Shown one piece after another: positions 17,384 to 27,214 of a stretch of DNA of 64,000 bases. Location of the stretch: positions 1 through 64,000 of the forward strand of contig CAYGXJ010000004.1 in NCBI GenBank assembly GCA_964353865.1, in the 5' to 3' direction. Origin of the DNA: RBG-16-64-43 sp964353865. GTDB taxonomy: Bacteria; Chloroflexota; Anaerolineae; Anaerolineales; RBG-16-64-43. The first letter of the stretch is position 1; each line of letters opens with the position of its first letter. The translations under genes were made by a program, and so were the position numbers. The notes under the pieces were generated by a model that worked only from the letters and a program-made list of their open reading frames with translations, did not search any database and had not been told where the DNA came from.

Positions 17384-20300
17384 ATGGGGTTTGAAGCCTG
17401 GATCGCCGCATCCCTTCAGGTACCACGCATCCCGTTTCAATTGTGGGGGCTGCTGGCCGAAGTCGCGCTGCTCCTGTTGGCGGCGGCATTCGCCCTGAGC
17501 TCTGCCCGTCATATGGCGGCGGCGCGCTGGCGAGTGTGGGCGGTGCTTCTGGCGGTGGCTCCGGTGGCTGGTGGGGCATTGGCCATTCGTCTGCCGGCGG
17601 TCGGCTTGAGCAGTCTGCCCGGAGTGCCGCTCAGTGTTCCAGCAGTGGCAGCCGGCCTGCTCACCTTTGTTCCAGTGATGCTGTCGGCCGGACTGGCCGG
17701 CACCTTCCCGACTCTGCTGCTCGGGCTGGCCATCGGTCTTAGCCGTTCGCTGCTCGATACCCACCAGGTCTTGACCATCGTTGAATACGGTCTCGGGTCG
17801 TGGTGGATCGCACTGCTCATGCGCAATGATTACGCGGGTGGTTTCTTTGGATGGCTGCGCCGGCCGTGGGGGGCTGCCATCGCTGCGCTGCCGGTGGCTC
17901 TCCTGCTGCGCGCGGTTGGAGATTGGAGTCTGGCGCGCGGCGATGTGCTTGCGACCATCGACTTTGTCTCTTCCCGTCTGCCAGCCCATATCCTGGGCGT
18001 GGGCCTCGAGCTGCTCGCGGCAGCGGCCATCTGCGAGCTCCTGCGGCTTGGGCTGCCGTCCATTTGGCCGGAGCCTGCCGCGCTCGTCACGACCCGCTTT
18101 CAACGCTCGCTGGTGTGGCACCTTAGCCTGTGGGTGACCGTGCCGCTGACGCTTATGGCGGCGTTCATCCTCGCGGCCGTTGTGATTCAAACGCGACAGC
18201 AAGCGCGGGGTGAGCTGTTGACCCAGGCGCGGCTGGCCTCCAGCCATGCGGCGGCAACGCTGCCGGCCGCCATTATGACCGGTCAAACGCTGCTTGAGGA
18301 TATGGCAGGCGACGTGGCGCGCCTGGCCGATCGTCCGGATTCGCTCGCGGCTTACTTCGCCGACCGCCTGCGCCAGCCGCCGTACTTCCAACAACTGGCC
18401 TTCCTGACCGAGGCCGGCGTGGCAAGCGCCAGCGTGCCCGCCCTGGCCGATCCGTTGTGTGGTTCGTTGGTCGAGGCCGAGGGCTGCAGCGTGGCACTTG
18501 GCGGATCCCCGTGGCTGGGTTGGGTCGACATCAGCGGCTCATCGAATCCGTGGCTGGAAATGATTCAGCCTGTGGCCATCTCGCCGGGGCGTCCGCTGGG
18601 CATTCTCGTTGGACGCACCTCCTTCGACATCAATCCCTTGTTGGCGCCGGTCCAGGCGGCACTTGCCAGCCTGCCTCACTCGAGCGGCGTGTTGCTCGAT
18701 CGCAACTTCGTCGTCCTCTATCCCGCAACCGCCGAGCCGTGGGCGGAGGAGCAACCCGCCGGGGAGGATCCCCAGGGCGGTGCGTGGTTTTTCGGCACGA
18801 CCTCCGACGGCCATCGGCGGCTGACCTACGTCGTACCGCTCAGCTATCCGGAGTGGCACGTCGCGCTGCGCGTGCCGGAGGCCGCCGCGCTCAGCACCTC
18901 GCTCGCCGTCGGTGGGCAGATCGGCCTGTTGACCCTGCTGGTCACGCTGGTCACCCAAATGATCGTGATTCTCATCGCCCAGCGCATCACTCGCCCCTTG
19001 CGACAATTGGTGCACGCCGCCAATGCACTCGCCGGCGGCGACCTCGACCGGCGCATCGCGGTGAGCGGCGACGATGAATTCGCCGCGCTGGGGCGCACCT
19101 TCGAACTCATGCGTCAGAACCTGCACCGCCAGATCCGCGATCAGGATTTGCTGCTGCAGGCCAGCCAGGGCGTGGCCACACATCTTGAACTCCTGCCGGC
19201 CTGCCTACCCATCCTGCAAAGCGCGCTGTCTTCCGCCACGGCGCAGGGCGCGCGCATCATCGTGGCCTGGGGCCGCCGCCCGCCCGAAAAGTACCCGGAG
19301 GTGGCGGCGGGCGAACTGGCGGGCACCATGGCGTCCCTCGATGAATACGTTCTCTCGCGCGTTCGAGATCGATCACCGTGGTTGGTGGCGGATGTAACCA
19401 AGGCGGAGGACTTCTTCCCGGCTGCGTTGGCCGGTCATATCGGTGCGCTGATCGCGCTGCGCCTCTCGCAGGCCGACAAGTTCTATGGCGCGATGTGGCT
19501 CGCTTTCCGCCAGCCGCAGGTCTTCGATGCCGGAGTCGTCGAATTGTTGAGCGGGCTGGCTGGCCAAGCCTCATTGGCCGTCACCAACGCCGGGTTGCTC
19601 GAAGCCACCGAGGGCGAGCGACAGCAGCTGGCGACCATCCTGGCCGCCATTCCGGATGGTGTGCTGATGACCGATGCCGAGGGGCACGTGACGTTTGCCA
19701 ATGCCGCGGCGCGATCGATGTTGGGGGCGGCCCTTCCCGGGGCGGGTGAGTCGCTAGGGCGCAGCCCGCACGGCGGTTTGGCGGAGGCATTAGCCGAGGC
19801 CGGTCCGGAGGGCCGCACGGTTGAGTTTGCGGCGCCCAGCGGCGTGCGCCTTCTGGCCACAACGCGTGCGGTGCCCGGGCCGCACTCGCCTTCCCTCGGC
19901 CAAGTCTGCCTGTTGCAGGATGTAACCCGATTCCGCGAACTCGAAGACCTCAAGACCGAATTCGTCAATACCGTGAGCCACGACTTGCGCCGTCCACTGA
20001 CCCTGGTCGACGGCCATGTCAACATGCTCGAGATGCTCGGCCCGCTCAACCCCGCGCAGAAGGAATATGTGGGACGCATTCGGGATGGCGTGCGTGGAAT
20101 GGCGCGGCTGGTCGGCGATCTCCTCGACTTGGGTCGCATTGAAAAGGGGATCGAAGCCCATGCCGCAGCCATTGACGTGCGTGCTCTGCTCGAGTCGCTG
20201 CTGGAGGAGTATCGCCCGGAGGCAGTCAGCCACAACGTGCGTCTCGAACTGGACCTCCCCGAGAGCGTGCCGCGGCTGACGGCAGATGCTTCGCTGCTCG

Positions 20301-20623
20301 AACGTGCCCTGGGCAACCTGATCGACAATGCCATCCGCTACAACCGCGCGGGAGGCGTGGTGCGCCTGCGGGTGGAAGCGGTGCAGGGCCAGGTTACCTT
20401 CGCGGTGGAAGACAGCGGGGCGGGGATTGCAGCGGCTGACATGCCGCGCCTCTTCGAACGGTTCTACCAGGTGACCCGCCCGGAGCTCGACGAAAGGCGC
20501 GGCTGGGGTCTGGGGTTGGCCATTGTTCGTTCGGTGGCCGAGTGGCACCATGGGCGTGCCTGGGCCGAGAGCCAGTTGGGCAAAGGCAGCGTATTCAGGC
20601 TGTCCCTCCCCAGTCACCCCTGA
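17384..20623 (+). CDS. Large membrane sensor histidine kinase (MASE-like, Cache-like, HAMP, GAF, PAS)
   Basis: The 1079-residue kinase starts at ATG 17384, six bases after GGGGAG. Residues 1-215 hold about six to seven membrane spans. A further span (about 240-262) and one at about 503-532 bracket an extracellular Cache-like sensor. HAMP (RITRPLRQLVHAANALAGG) spans 534-580, a GAF-like domain about 590-740, and PAS about 748-850 (IPDGVLMTDAEG). The phospho-acceptor lies in VSHDLRRPL (His near 865). ATPase boxes are NLIDNAIRYN, DSGAGIA and GWGLGLAIV. It is divergent from the regulator-ParA operon 197 bases away and has no cognate regulator of its own in this window, so it may phosphorylate that protein. 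The extracellular signal is unknown. Confidence 0.92.
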   Translation: MGFEAWIAASLQVPRIPFQLWGLLAEVALLLLAAAFALSSARHMAAARWRVWAVLLAVAPVAGGALAIRLPAVGLSSLPGVPLSVPAVAAGLLTFVPVMLSAGLAGTFPTLLLGLAIGLSRSLLDTHQVLTIVEYGLGSWWIALLMRNDYAGGFFGWLRRPWGAAIAALPVALLLRAVGDWSLARGDVLATIDFVSSRLPAHILGVGLELLAAAAICELLRLGLPSIWPEPAALVTTRFQRSLVWHLSLWVTVPLTLMAAFILAAVVIQTRQQARGELLTQARLASSHAAATLPAAIMTGQTLLEDMAGDVARLADRPDSLAAYFADRLRQPPYFQQLAFLTEAGVASASVPALADPLCGSLVEAEGCSVALGGSPWLGWVDISGSSNPWLEMIQPVAISPGRPLGILVGRTSFDINPLLAPVQAALASLPHSSGVLLDRNFVVLYPATAEPWAEEQPAGEDPQGGAWFFGTTSDGHRRLTYVVPLSYPEWHVALRVPEAAALSTSLAVGGQIGLLTLLVTLVTQMIVILIAQRITRPLRQLVHAANALAGGDLDRRIAVSGDDEFAALGRTFELMRQNLHRQIRDQDLLLQASQGVATHLELLPACLPILQSALSSATAQGARIIVAWGRRPPEKYPEVAAGELAGTMASLDEYVLSRVRDRSPWLVADVTKAEDFFPAALAGHIGALIALRLSQADKFYGAMWLAFRQPQVFDAGVVELLSGLAGQASLAVTNAGLLEATEGERQQLATILAAIPDGVLMTDAEGHVTFANAAARSMLGAALPGAGESLGRSPHGGLAEALAEAGPEGRTVEFAAPSGVRLLATTRAVPGPHSPSLGQVCLLQDVTRFRELEDLKTEFVNTVSHDLRRPLTLVDGHVNMLEMLGPLNPAQKEYVGRIRDGVRGMARLVGDLLDLGRIEKGIEAHAAAIDVRALLESLLEEYRPEAVSHNVRLELDLPESVPRLTADASLLERALGNLIDNAIRYNRAGGVVRLRVEAVQGQVTFAVEDSGAGIAAADMPRLFERFYQVTRPELDERRGWGLGLAIVRSVAEWHHGRAWAESQLGKGSVFRLSLPSHP

Positions 20624-20691
20624 GTCGTGCGAGGCGTGCCCGCCCCCCGGATGCCCTTGCTTCTCATCGATGACGGCCGGGTACGCGAGTC

Positions 20692-20720
20692 TTGTCGCCA
20701 ATCCCCCCAACGGTTAGAAT
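20692..20720 (+). promoter_or_regulatory. folC promoter predicting a leaderless mRNA
   Basis: TTGTCG (20692-20697), a 17-base spacer and TAGAAT (20715-20720) form a good sigma70-type promoter. Only seven bases separate the -10 from the ATG at 20728, so transcription should begin at or one base before the start codon. Confidence 0.7.
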
Positions 20721-20727
20721 GCCTTGC

Positions 20728-22176
20728 ATGAGCCGCATGACGTACGACGACGCGCTCGACTATCTGTATTCATTCGTCGACTACAGCTTGCAGCGGACTT
20801 ACCGCTACTCGCCGCAGACGTTCGACCTGGGGCGCATGCGCGTGTTGCTCGACCTGCTGGGCAATCCGCAAGAGGCGTACCCGGTCATCCACGTCGCAGG
20901 CACCAAAGGCAAGGGCTCGGTGTCGGCTCTCACCGCCTCCGCCTTGCGGGCGGCCGGGTACCATACGGGGTTCTACACTTCCCCGCACCTGACGGACTTC
21001 TCGGAGCGTATCCAACTCAACGGGCACGCCATTCCTCACGAGCGGTTGAGCGAATTGACTGAGCAGGTTCGTCCTGGGGTTACCAAGGTGCCGGGGCTGA
21101 CGACTTTTGAGATCACCACCGCGCTGGCCTTTATGTTCTTCGCGTCGGAAAAGGCCGAGGTGGCGGTCATCGAGGTCGGCCTGGGAGGCCGGCTGGATGC
21201 GACCAATGTCGTTCAGCCGCTGGTTTCGGTGATCACCTCGCTCTCGTACGACCACACCCATTTGCTCGGTCATACCCTGGCAGAAATCGCGCGTGAGAAA
21301 GCCGGCATCGTCAAACCCGGGGTGCCGTTGGTCAGCGCACCCCAGGAGAGCGAGGCGCTGCGCGTGCTCAAGTCCATTGCCGAAGAACGTCAATCGCCGT
21401 TCGTGTTGGTCGGCCGCGATTGGCTCTTTGCCCCGCTGCGTCACTCGCTCGACGGGCAATCGCTTGCCATTTGGTCTGCGGCCTCCCAGGAGCGCGTCAA
21501 CGAATACCTGGAACGCGGTCAGCCCCAGCAGTGGGAATGGGCTCCGCCGCGCTTCGACATCCCGCTCCTGGGATACCACCAGGTGATCAACGCCACGGTG
21601 GCCTATACCGCGCTGCAGGTGGCCAACGGGCGGGGGCTGCACGTTTCCGAGGAAGCCATCCGCGAGGGATTCCAAACCGTTGTCTGGCCGGCCCGATTCC
21701 AGATCCTGCACCGGGCGCCCTTCGTGGTGGCCGACTCGGCCCACAACCGTGATTCGGCGCGGCGTCTGCGGACCGCGCTCGACGATTACTTCCCCGCGCG
21801 GCGGGTGATTCTGATTTTCGGCGCGTCGGCCGACAAAGACATCAACGGCATTCTGGACGAACTGATCCCGCGGGTGTCGTTTGCCTTTGTGACCCACGCC
21901 GAACATCCACGCGCGTCGGAGACAGACGACCTGGTGGAACGCATCCGCGCCCGAGGCTGCCCGGCCGAAGCCGCCGTACCGGTCGAGGTGGCCTTGGCGC
22001 GGGCGCTGGAGAACGCCTCCGATGAGGATGTGGTGCTCTCGGCGGGGAGCATGTTTGTGTCGGCCGACGTGCTGCACGATTGGCCGCAGGTCTGGGAGCG
22101 TGAGGCGCAGCGCCGCGCAGCCCGCAGGGAGGAGAGGCGTGTGCCTCTGACAAGCAGTGACGATGACTGGGCATGA
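20728..22176 (+). CDS. folC: Folylpolyglutamate synthase / dihydrofolate synthase family protein
   Basis: The 482-residue Mur-ligase-type enzyme adds glutamate to folates (or to dihydropteroate) with ATP. The P-loop reads HVAGTKGKGSVSAL (about residues 54-67). Further family marks are GFYTSPHL, the carbamylated-lysine region VIEVGLGGRLDATN, SLSYDHTHLLG, and VADSAHNRDS before the C-terminal glutamate-ligase domain. Length is slightly above the family norm of about 430. I place the start at ATG 20728 because of the promoter immediately upstream and because homology begins there; earlier in-frame ATGs would lie inside the promoter. The last 14 bases overlap lon. Confidence 0.93.
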   Translation: MSRMTYDDALDYLYSFVDYSLQRTYRYSPQTFDLGRMRVLLDLLGNPQEAYPVIHVAGTKGKGSVSALTASALRAAGYHTGFYTSPHLTDFSERIQLNGHAIPHERLSELTEQVRPGVTKVPGLTTFEITTALAFMFFASEKAEVAVIEVGLGGRLDATNVVQPLVSVITSLSYDHTHLLGHTLAEIAREKAGIVKPGVPLVSAPQESEALRVLKSIAEERQSPFVLVGRDWLFAPLRHSLDGQSLAIWSAASQERVNEYLERGQPQQWEWAPPRFDIPLLGYHQVINATVAYTALQVANGRGLHVSEEAIREGFQTVVWPARFQILHRAPFVVADSAHNRDSARRLRTALDDYFPARRVILIFGASADKDINGILDELIPRVSFAFVTHAEHPRASETDDLVERIRARGCPAEAAVPVEVALARALENASDEDVVLSAGSMFVSADVLHDWPQVWEREAQRRAARREERRVPLTSSDDDWA

Positions 22177-24691
22177 GTTTCGCGAGTGGCAAATGCGCAC
22201 CGAGTTCGCCGAGGTGCTGGGACACCGCACCGAGGAACTGCAGCGCATTCGCGACGCCACTGTCGACGCCGAGGGCCTGATCAGTTGCGCGGTACTTCCC
22301 CTGCGCGACATGGTGCTCTTCCCGCGCATGGTGACGCCGCTCTTCGTCGGCCGCGAAACGACCTTGGCCGCGCTCGAAGCGGCGCACGCCGCGGGGGAGA
22401 CCCTGGTGGCGCTGGCTCAGCGCGACGCGGAAATCGCGGAGCCCGGGCCGGAGGACCTTTACCCCGTCGGCTGCGAGACGGCCGCTGGCCGCGTGCTGCA
22501 CATGCCGGATGGCTCGACCACCGTCCTAGCCCAGGGCCGCCGCCGCATCCAGGTGATTGAATTCACCCAGACTCAGCCCTACCTGCGCGCCCGTGCACGG
22601 CCGATCTTCGAACCTCAGCAGCGCACGCGCGAGACCGAAGCCATGATGCGCGCCGTGCTGGCCCTCTTCGAAAAGGTCGTCCAGCTCAATCGCAGCCTGC
22701 CCGAAGAGGCCTACGTCTTCGCCATGAACGTGGACGAACCGGGCTGGCTGGCCGACCTGATTACCTCCGCGTTGGGGGTGCCGCTTTCCGACCGCCAGGA
22801 AATGCTCGAAACGATCGACCCCAACACGCGCCTGCAGCGCCTGAGCGTCATTCTCGGGCGGGAGTTGGATGTGCTCGAGCTTGAGAGCCGCATCCACACC
22901 CGGGTGCAAAGCGAAGTCGACCGTTCGCAGCGCGAGTACTACTTGCGCGAGCAGATGAAGGCCATCCAGAATGAGCTGGGCGAGGCCGACAGTTGGACTC
23001 AGGAGCTGGCCCAGCTGCGCGAGGCGGTCGCCGCCGCGCACATGCCCGAGGAAGTCGACAAGAAGGCGCGCAAGGAAATCGAGCGCCTCGAGCAAATGCC
23101 TTCCATGGCGCCCGAGGTGGCGATCGTGCGCACCTATCTCGACTGGCTGATCGAGCTTCCGTGGGAGAAAGCCAGCGACGATAACCTCGACGTCCGCCAT
23201 GCGGCCGAGGTGCTGGATACGCAGCACTACGGCCTGCCCAAAGCCAAGGAACGAATCCTCGAATACATTGCCGTGCGCAGCCTCTCGCCCGAGAGTTTGC
23301 GCCAGCCCATCCTGTGCTTCGTCGGGCCGCCCGGAACCGGCAAGACCTCGCTCGGGCGCTCGATTGCCGAGGCGCTCGGGCGGCGCTTCGTGCGCATCTC
23401 CTTGGGCGGCATCCGGGATGAAGCCGAGATTCGCGGTCACCGCCGAACGTACATCGGCGCGCTCCCTGGGCGCATCTTGCAGACGATGCGCCGCGCGGCG
23501 ATCGTCAACCCGCTGTTCATGCTCGACGAGATCGACAAACTGGGCGCCGATTTCCGTGGCGACCCGGCCGCCGCGCTCTTGGAAGTGCTCGACCCGGAAC
23601 AGAATCACGCATTCGATGACCACTACCTCGATGTTCCCTTCGATCTCGCGAAGGTCATGTTCGTCACCACGGCCAACACCCTGGGCCCGGTGCCCTCCGC
23701 GCTGCTCGATCGGATGGAGGTGATCGAGTTCCCCGGATACATCGAAGAGGAAAAGCTGGCCATTGCCCGGCAGTTCCTGCTGCCACGCCAGATCAGCGAG
23801 AATGGGCTGAGCGGCGAACGCCTGACCATCCCCGATCTGAGTGTCCGGCGCATCATCCGCGAGTACACCTGGGAGGCGGGCGTGCGCAACCTCGAGCGCG
23901 AGATCGCCCGCGTGTGCCGCAAGATCGCCCGGCAGAAGGCTGAAGGGCATCGACTGCCGACGCGCGTGTCGCCGGCCAGCCTGCCCAAGTACCTCGGTCC
24001 GCCGCAGTACTTCCAGTTGGAGGCAGAGAAGCGCGACGAGGTGGGCGTGGCCACGGCCTTAGCCTGGACCGAAGCCGGGGGCGACACGATGCCGGTCGAG
24101 GTCATCCTGGTGGAAGGCAAGGGCGGCATCCAGATTACCGGGCAAGTGGGCGAAGTGATGCAGGAGAGTGCGCAGGCTGCGCTGTCGTACCTCAAATCGC
24201 GGGCCCGCGAGTGGGGCATCGAGGCCGCGCGTTTCGAGAAGACCGACGTGCACGTGCATGTCCCGGAAGGGTCCATCCCCAAGGATGGGCCGAGCGCCGG
24301 CATTACTATGGGGACCGCGCTCATTTCGGCCTTCACCGGCCGGCCGGTGAGGAAGGAAGTGGGCATGACCGGCGAGATCACGCTGCGCGGGCGCGTCTTG
24401 CCCGTGGGAGGCGTGCGCGAGAAGGTGCTCGCCGCACACCGCATCGGGTTGAAGACGGTCATTCTTCCTGCGCGAAACGAGAAGGACCTGGTCGAAGTGC
24501 CCGCCAAAGTACGCCAGGATATGGACCTGCGGCTGGTGACACACATGGATGAGGTCCTGGCCGTGTCGGTGCGCGGCCCGCTGCGCGCCAAGGCGGAGGC
24601 CAAACCGCGCGAGGCAAAACGCAAAGCGGCCACGCCTCGCCGACCGCGGGTTCGCCGCGCGTCCCGTGCAGCGCGAACCCGGGCAGGCTGA
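22163..24691 (+). CDS. lon: Lon family ATP-dependent protease
   Basis: The 842-residue cytosolic AAA+ protease degrades misfolded and regulatory proteins. The N-terminal substrate domain begins with VLPLRDMVLFPRMVTPLFV. The ATPase has Walker A GPPGTGKTSLG (about residue 392) and Walker B MLDEIDKLG. The C-terminal protease domain has the Ser-Lys dyad in PKDGPSAGITMG and GGVREKVLAAHRIG. The last ~35 residues are a basic tail rich in Lys, Arg and Ala, seen in some Lon proteins. A GTG at 22157 is an alternative start two codons earlier. The start overlaps folC, so the two are probably co-transcribed. Confidence 0.96.
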   Translation: MTGHEFREWQMRTEFAEVLGHRTEELQRIRDATVDAEGLISCAVLPLRDMVLFPRMVTPLFVGRETTLAALEAAHAAGETLVALAQRDAEIAEPGPEDLYPVGCETAAGRVLHMPDGSTTVLAQGRRRIQVIEFTQTQPYLRARARPIFEPQQRTRETEAMMRAVLALFEKVVQLNRSLPEEAYVFAMNVDEPGWLADLITSALGVPLSDRQEMLETIDPNTRLQRLSVILGRELDVLELESRIHTRVQSEVDRSQREYYLREQMKAIQNELGEADSWTQELAQLREAVAAAHMPEEVDKKARKEIERLEQMPSMAPEVAIVRTYLDWLIELPWEKASDDNLDVRHAAEVLDTQHYGLPKAKERILEYIAVRSLSPESLRQPILCFVGPPGTGKTSLGRSIAEALGRRFVRISLGGIRDEAEIRGHRRTYIGALPGRILQTMRRAAIVNPLFMLDEIDKLGADFRGDPAAALLEVLDPEQNHAFDDHYLDVPFDLAKVMFVTTANTLGPVPSALLDRMEVIEFPGYIEEEKLAIARQFLLPRQISENGLSGERLTIPDLSVRRIIREYTWEAGVRNLEREIARVCRKIARQKAEGHRLPTRVSPASLPKYLGPPQYFQLEAEKRDEVGVATALAWTEAGGDTMPVEVILVEGKGGIQITGQVGEVMQESAQAALSYLKSRAREWGIEAARFEKTDVHVHVPEGSIPKDGPSAGITMGTALISAFTGRPVRKEVGMTGEITLRGRVLPVGGVREKVLAAHRIGLKTVILPARNEKDLVEVPAKVRQDMDLRLVTHMDEVLAVSVRGPLRAKAEAKPREAKRKAATPRRPRVRRASRAARTRAG

Positions 24692-24693
24692 GC

Positions 24694-24719
24694 GTGCAGG
24701 TGCCTGACGCGCCCTGCAC
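24694..24719. repeat. GTGCAGG/CCTGCAC hairpin after lon
   Basis: A 7-bp stem begins three bases after the lon stop, with a 12-base loop and no T tract. It could be a weak terminator or an mRNA 3' end stabiliser. Confidence 0.3.
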
Positions 24720-24844
24720 CCGACCAACCATCACGCGGTTTGATCCCCTTGTGACCTTCCGCCAACATTGCCTGCGCCACGAGAGCACGCACCAACCTGC
24801 GCTGGAGAGATCGGCCACTGTCGAACCCCGGGAGGGAAGACCTG

Positions 24845-25705
24845 GTGCCGGGTAAGGGGACCCTTGACGGGAAAGTCGTTCTCGTCAGCGGGGCTTCGTC
24901 CGGGATTGGAGAAGCGGCGGCGCTGGCGTTCGCCGAGGCTGGCGCGCATCTGATTCTGACGGCGCGCCGCGAAGACCGGTTGCAGGCGCTGGCGGAGCAG
25001 CTGCGAAGCACTTCTCCCCGCAGCGAAACGCTTGTCGTTCGCGCCGACCTGACCGAGATGCGCGACCTCGAGAATTTGGCCGCGAAGGCGCTGGCCTGGC
25101 GCGGCCGCATCGATGTCCTGGTCAACAATGCAGGCTTCGGGCGGTTGCGTTGGCTGGAGGAACTCGACCCAGCAGAAGACGTGGTGGCACAGATCACGCT
25201 CGATCTGGTGGCGCCACTCCTGCTCACGCGGGCCATCCTCCCGGCGATGATCCGCCAGCGCGGCGGCTGTATCATCAATGTGGCCTCGGTGGCCGCGCTC
25301 ATCGCTGCGCCGACATACACCGTCTACTCGGCCGCTAAATTCGGCCTTCGCGGAATGAGCGAGGCGCTGCGGCGCGAGGTGCGCCCATTCGGCATTGCGG
25401 TATGCCTACTCTGCCCCGGGCCGGTGGCGACCGAGTTCGGGCAGCACGTGCAGCGCGACGCGCGCACCGAGCTCGCGATTGCCCGCCGCCTGCGCCTTTC
25501 GGCGCAGGCGGTCGGCGATTGCATTGTCGGCCTGGCGCTCCGGCCGCGGCGGATGGTGGTGATTCCGCGGTACATGGGTTGGCTGGCCGTCGTCAATTCC
25601 AGCATGGCCGGCCTTTTCGATCTACTCATCGATCGCTTCTACGTGGCGCGCCTGCGCCGCAACGATCAGAGTGGCGGCGCGGCTCCGCGCGCGCGCCAGC
25701 CGTGA
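24845..25705 (+). CDS. Short-chain dehydrogenase/reductase
   Basis: The 286-residue NAD(P)-dependent oxidoreductase is of the classical SDR type. The cofactor motif is VSGASSGIGEAAALAF (TGxxxGxG type), NNAGFG stabilises the fold, a serine lies in NVASVAAL, and the catalytic pair is in YTVYSAAKFGLRG (YxxxK). The substrate cannot be read; the long C-terminal part with a hydrophobic NSSMAGLFDLLID segment resembles DltE/YqjQ-like SDRs that act on lipid-like substrates. It starts at GTG 24845, eight bases after GGAGGGA. It follows lon by 153 bases. Confidence 0.85.
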   Translation: MPGKGTLDGKVVLVSGASSGIGEAAALAFAEAGAHLILTARREDRLQALAEQLRSTSPRSETLVVRADLTEMRDLENLAAKALAWRGRIDVLVNNAGFGRLRWLEELDPAEDVVAQITLDLVAPLLLTRAILPAMIRQRGGCIINVASVAALIAAPTYTVYSAAKFGLRGMSEALRREVRPFGIAVCLLCPGPVATEFGQHVQRDARTELAIARRLRLSAQAVGDCIVGLALRPRRMVVIPRYMGWLAVVNSSMAGLFDLLIDRFYVARLRRNDQSGGAAPRARQP

Positions 25706-25748
25706 TCCATCCGTCTGCCTCATCCAGTGTACGAGGAGGAACACAGCC

Positions 25749-27056
25749 ATGACTGCGACAGCGCTGACCCGGGAGGCCAAGCGCGCCTACGCACGCGTAG
25801 TGAATGCGTGGTGTCTGTACGACTGGGGCAACTCCGCCTTTTCCACAACGGTGGAGGCGGCCGTGTTGCCGGTCTATTTCGCGCGCGTTGCGGGCAGCCA
25901 GTTGGGCGGCAACACGGCCACCGTCTATTGGGGGTACGCCGCGGCTATCTCGCTGCTGGTGAGCGCGCTGCTGGCGCCGCTACTGGGCAGCATCGCCGAC
26001 TACACCGGCAAGAAGAAGCGGCTGCTCGGCCTTTTCGCCGGGCTGGGCATCGTCACCACCGCGCTTCTCTTCTCGGTCGAGCAGGGCGATTGGCTGCGCG
26101 CGCTGATCCTCGTTTCTCTTGGCAGCCTGGGTTTCGCGGCCGCCGCCATCTTCTACGATTCGCTTCTGCCGCACGTGGCCAAACCGGAAGACATGGACTT
26201 CGTCTCCTCCAAGGGCTACGCGCTCGGCTACCTGGGAGGCGGATTGCTGCTGGCGGTGAACATCCTGATGATTCAGCTGCTGCCCGGCACGCTGGGCGCG
26301 CGGCTGTCGTTCCTCAGCGTGGCCGTCTGGTGGGCGGTGTTCACGATTCCGCTGCTGCGTCTGGTTCCGGAGCCCACCGCCAATACCCGGGGCATCGGCC
26401 AGGGAGTCAACCCGCTGGCCGCCGGATTCCGCCGGCTGGGGCAAACCTTCGGCGAGATGCGCCGCTACCGCCAGCTGTTCATCTTCCTTATGGCCTTCTG
26501 GCTCTACAACGACGGCATTGGAACAATCATCAAGATGGCCACGGTCTACGGCGCCGAGATCGGCATCGGCGACACAGCGCTCATCGGTGCGCTGCTGATG
26601 ACCCAGTTCGTGGGCATTCCCTTCTCGCTGCTTTTCGGCAAGATGAGCAAACGGCTCGGCACCAAGCGCTCGATCATGCTCGGTCTAGGGTGGTACACCC
26701 TCATCGCCATCGCCGGGTACTTCATCAGCCAGGCCTGGCACTTCTGGGTGCTGGCCTTCGCGGTCGGAATGGTGCAGGGGGGGACCCAGGCGCTCTCTCG
26801 CAGCCTCTTTGGAGTCATGGCCCCCAGGGCGCGCAGCGCGGAGTTCTTCGGCTTCTATGATGTCTCGAGCAAGCTCGCCGGCATCGCCGGCCCGTTTCTG
26901 TTCGCCCTCGTGGGCCAACTCATGGGCTCGAGCCGCCTGAGCATCGTCTCGCTGATCCTCTTCTTCATCGGCGGAATGCTGATCCTCTCGCGGGTGCGCG
27001 AGGCCGAAGGGATCCGGGTGGCCGACGAAGAGAACCGGCGGACGGCCGCCGCCTAG
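25749..27056 (+). CDS. UMF1-family MFS transporter
   Basis: This 435-residue protein has twelve predicted membrane segments. The opening block (VNAWCLYDWGNSAFSTTVEAA) is characteristic of the UMF1 branch of the major facilitator superfamily, related to Atg22 vacuolar efflux proteins. LLGSIADYTGKKKRLLG is the conserved loop after helix 2. Bacterial members are mostly of unknown substrate. The start ATG 25749 is preceded by GAGGAGG nine bases upstream. The gene is followed by a perfect 14-bp inverted repeat. Confidence 0.88.
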   Translation: MTATALTREAKRAYARVVNAWCLYDWGNSAFSTTVEAAVLPVYFARVAGSQLGGNTATVYWGYAAAISLLVSALLAPLLGSIADYTGKKKRLLGLFAGLGIVTTALLFSVEQGDWLRALILVSLGSLGFAAAAIFYDSLLPHVAKPEDMDFVSSKGYALGYLGGGLLLAVNILMIQLLPGTLGARLSFLSVAVWWAVFTIPLLRLVPEPTANTRGIGQGVNPLAAGFRRLGQTFGEMRRYRQLFIFLMAFWLYNDGIGTIIKMATVYGAEIGIGDTALIGALLMTQFVGIPFSLLFGKMSKRLGTKRSIMLGLGWYTLIAIAGYFISQAWHFWVLAFAVGMVQGGTQALSRSLFGVMAPRARSAEFFGFYDVSSKLAGIAGPFLFALVGQLMGSSRLSIVSLILFFIGGMLILSRVREAEGIRVADEENRRTAAA

Positions 27057-27095
27057 CCGCGCAAGCGGCGCATCTCGCCGGCCTCACCCAGTTCA

Positions 27096-27133
27096 CAATC
27101 GTCCAGCGGTGCTAAATGCCCGCTGGACGATTG
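27096..27133. repeat. Perfect 14-bp inverted repeat
   Basis: CAATCGTCCAGCGG (27096-27109) and its exact complement (27120-27133) flank a ten-base loop. It lies 40 bases after the transporter stop and 81 bases before the tRNA. No T tract follows on either strand. It may be a transcript-end hairpin or a protein-binding site. Confidence 0.7.
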
Positions 27134-27196
27134 CCGCTCACACCTGCCCGGCCAGCCGAGTGGGTTTCGCCGCTCGGTCGGAGGCAGTGCCGCGGG

Positions 27197-27205
27197 TGGT
27201 ATAAT
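27197..27205 (+). promoter_or_regulatory. Extended -10 promoter of tRNA-Thr
   Basis: TGG followed by TATAAT forms an extended -10. Initiation would fall near 27212, three bases before the mature tRNA 5' end. No -35 consensus is seen. Confidence 0.6.
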
Positions 27206-27214
27206 CCGCGGCGT

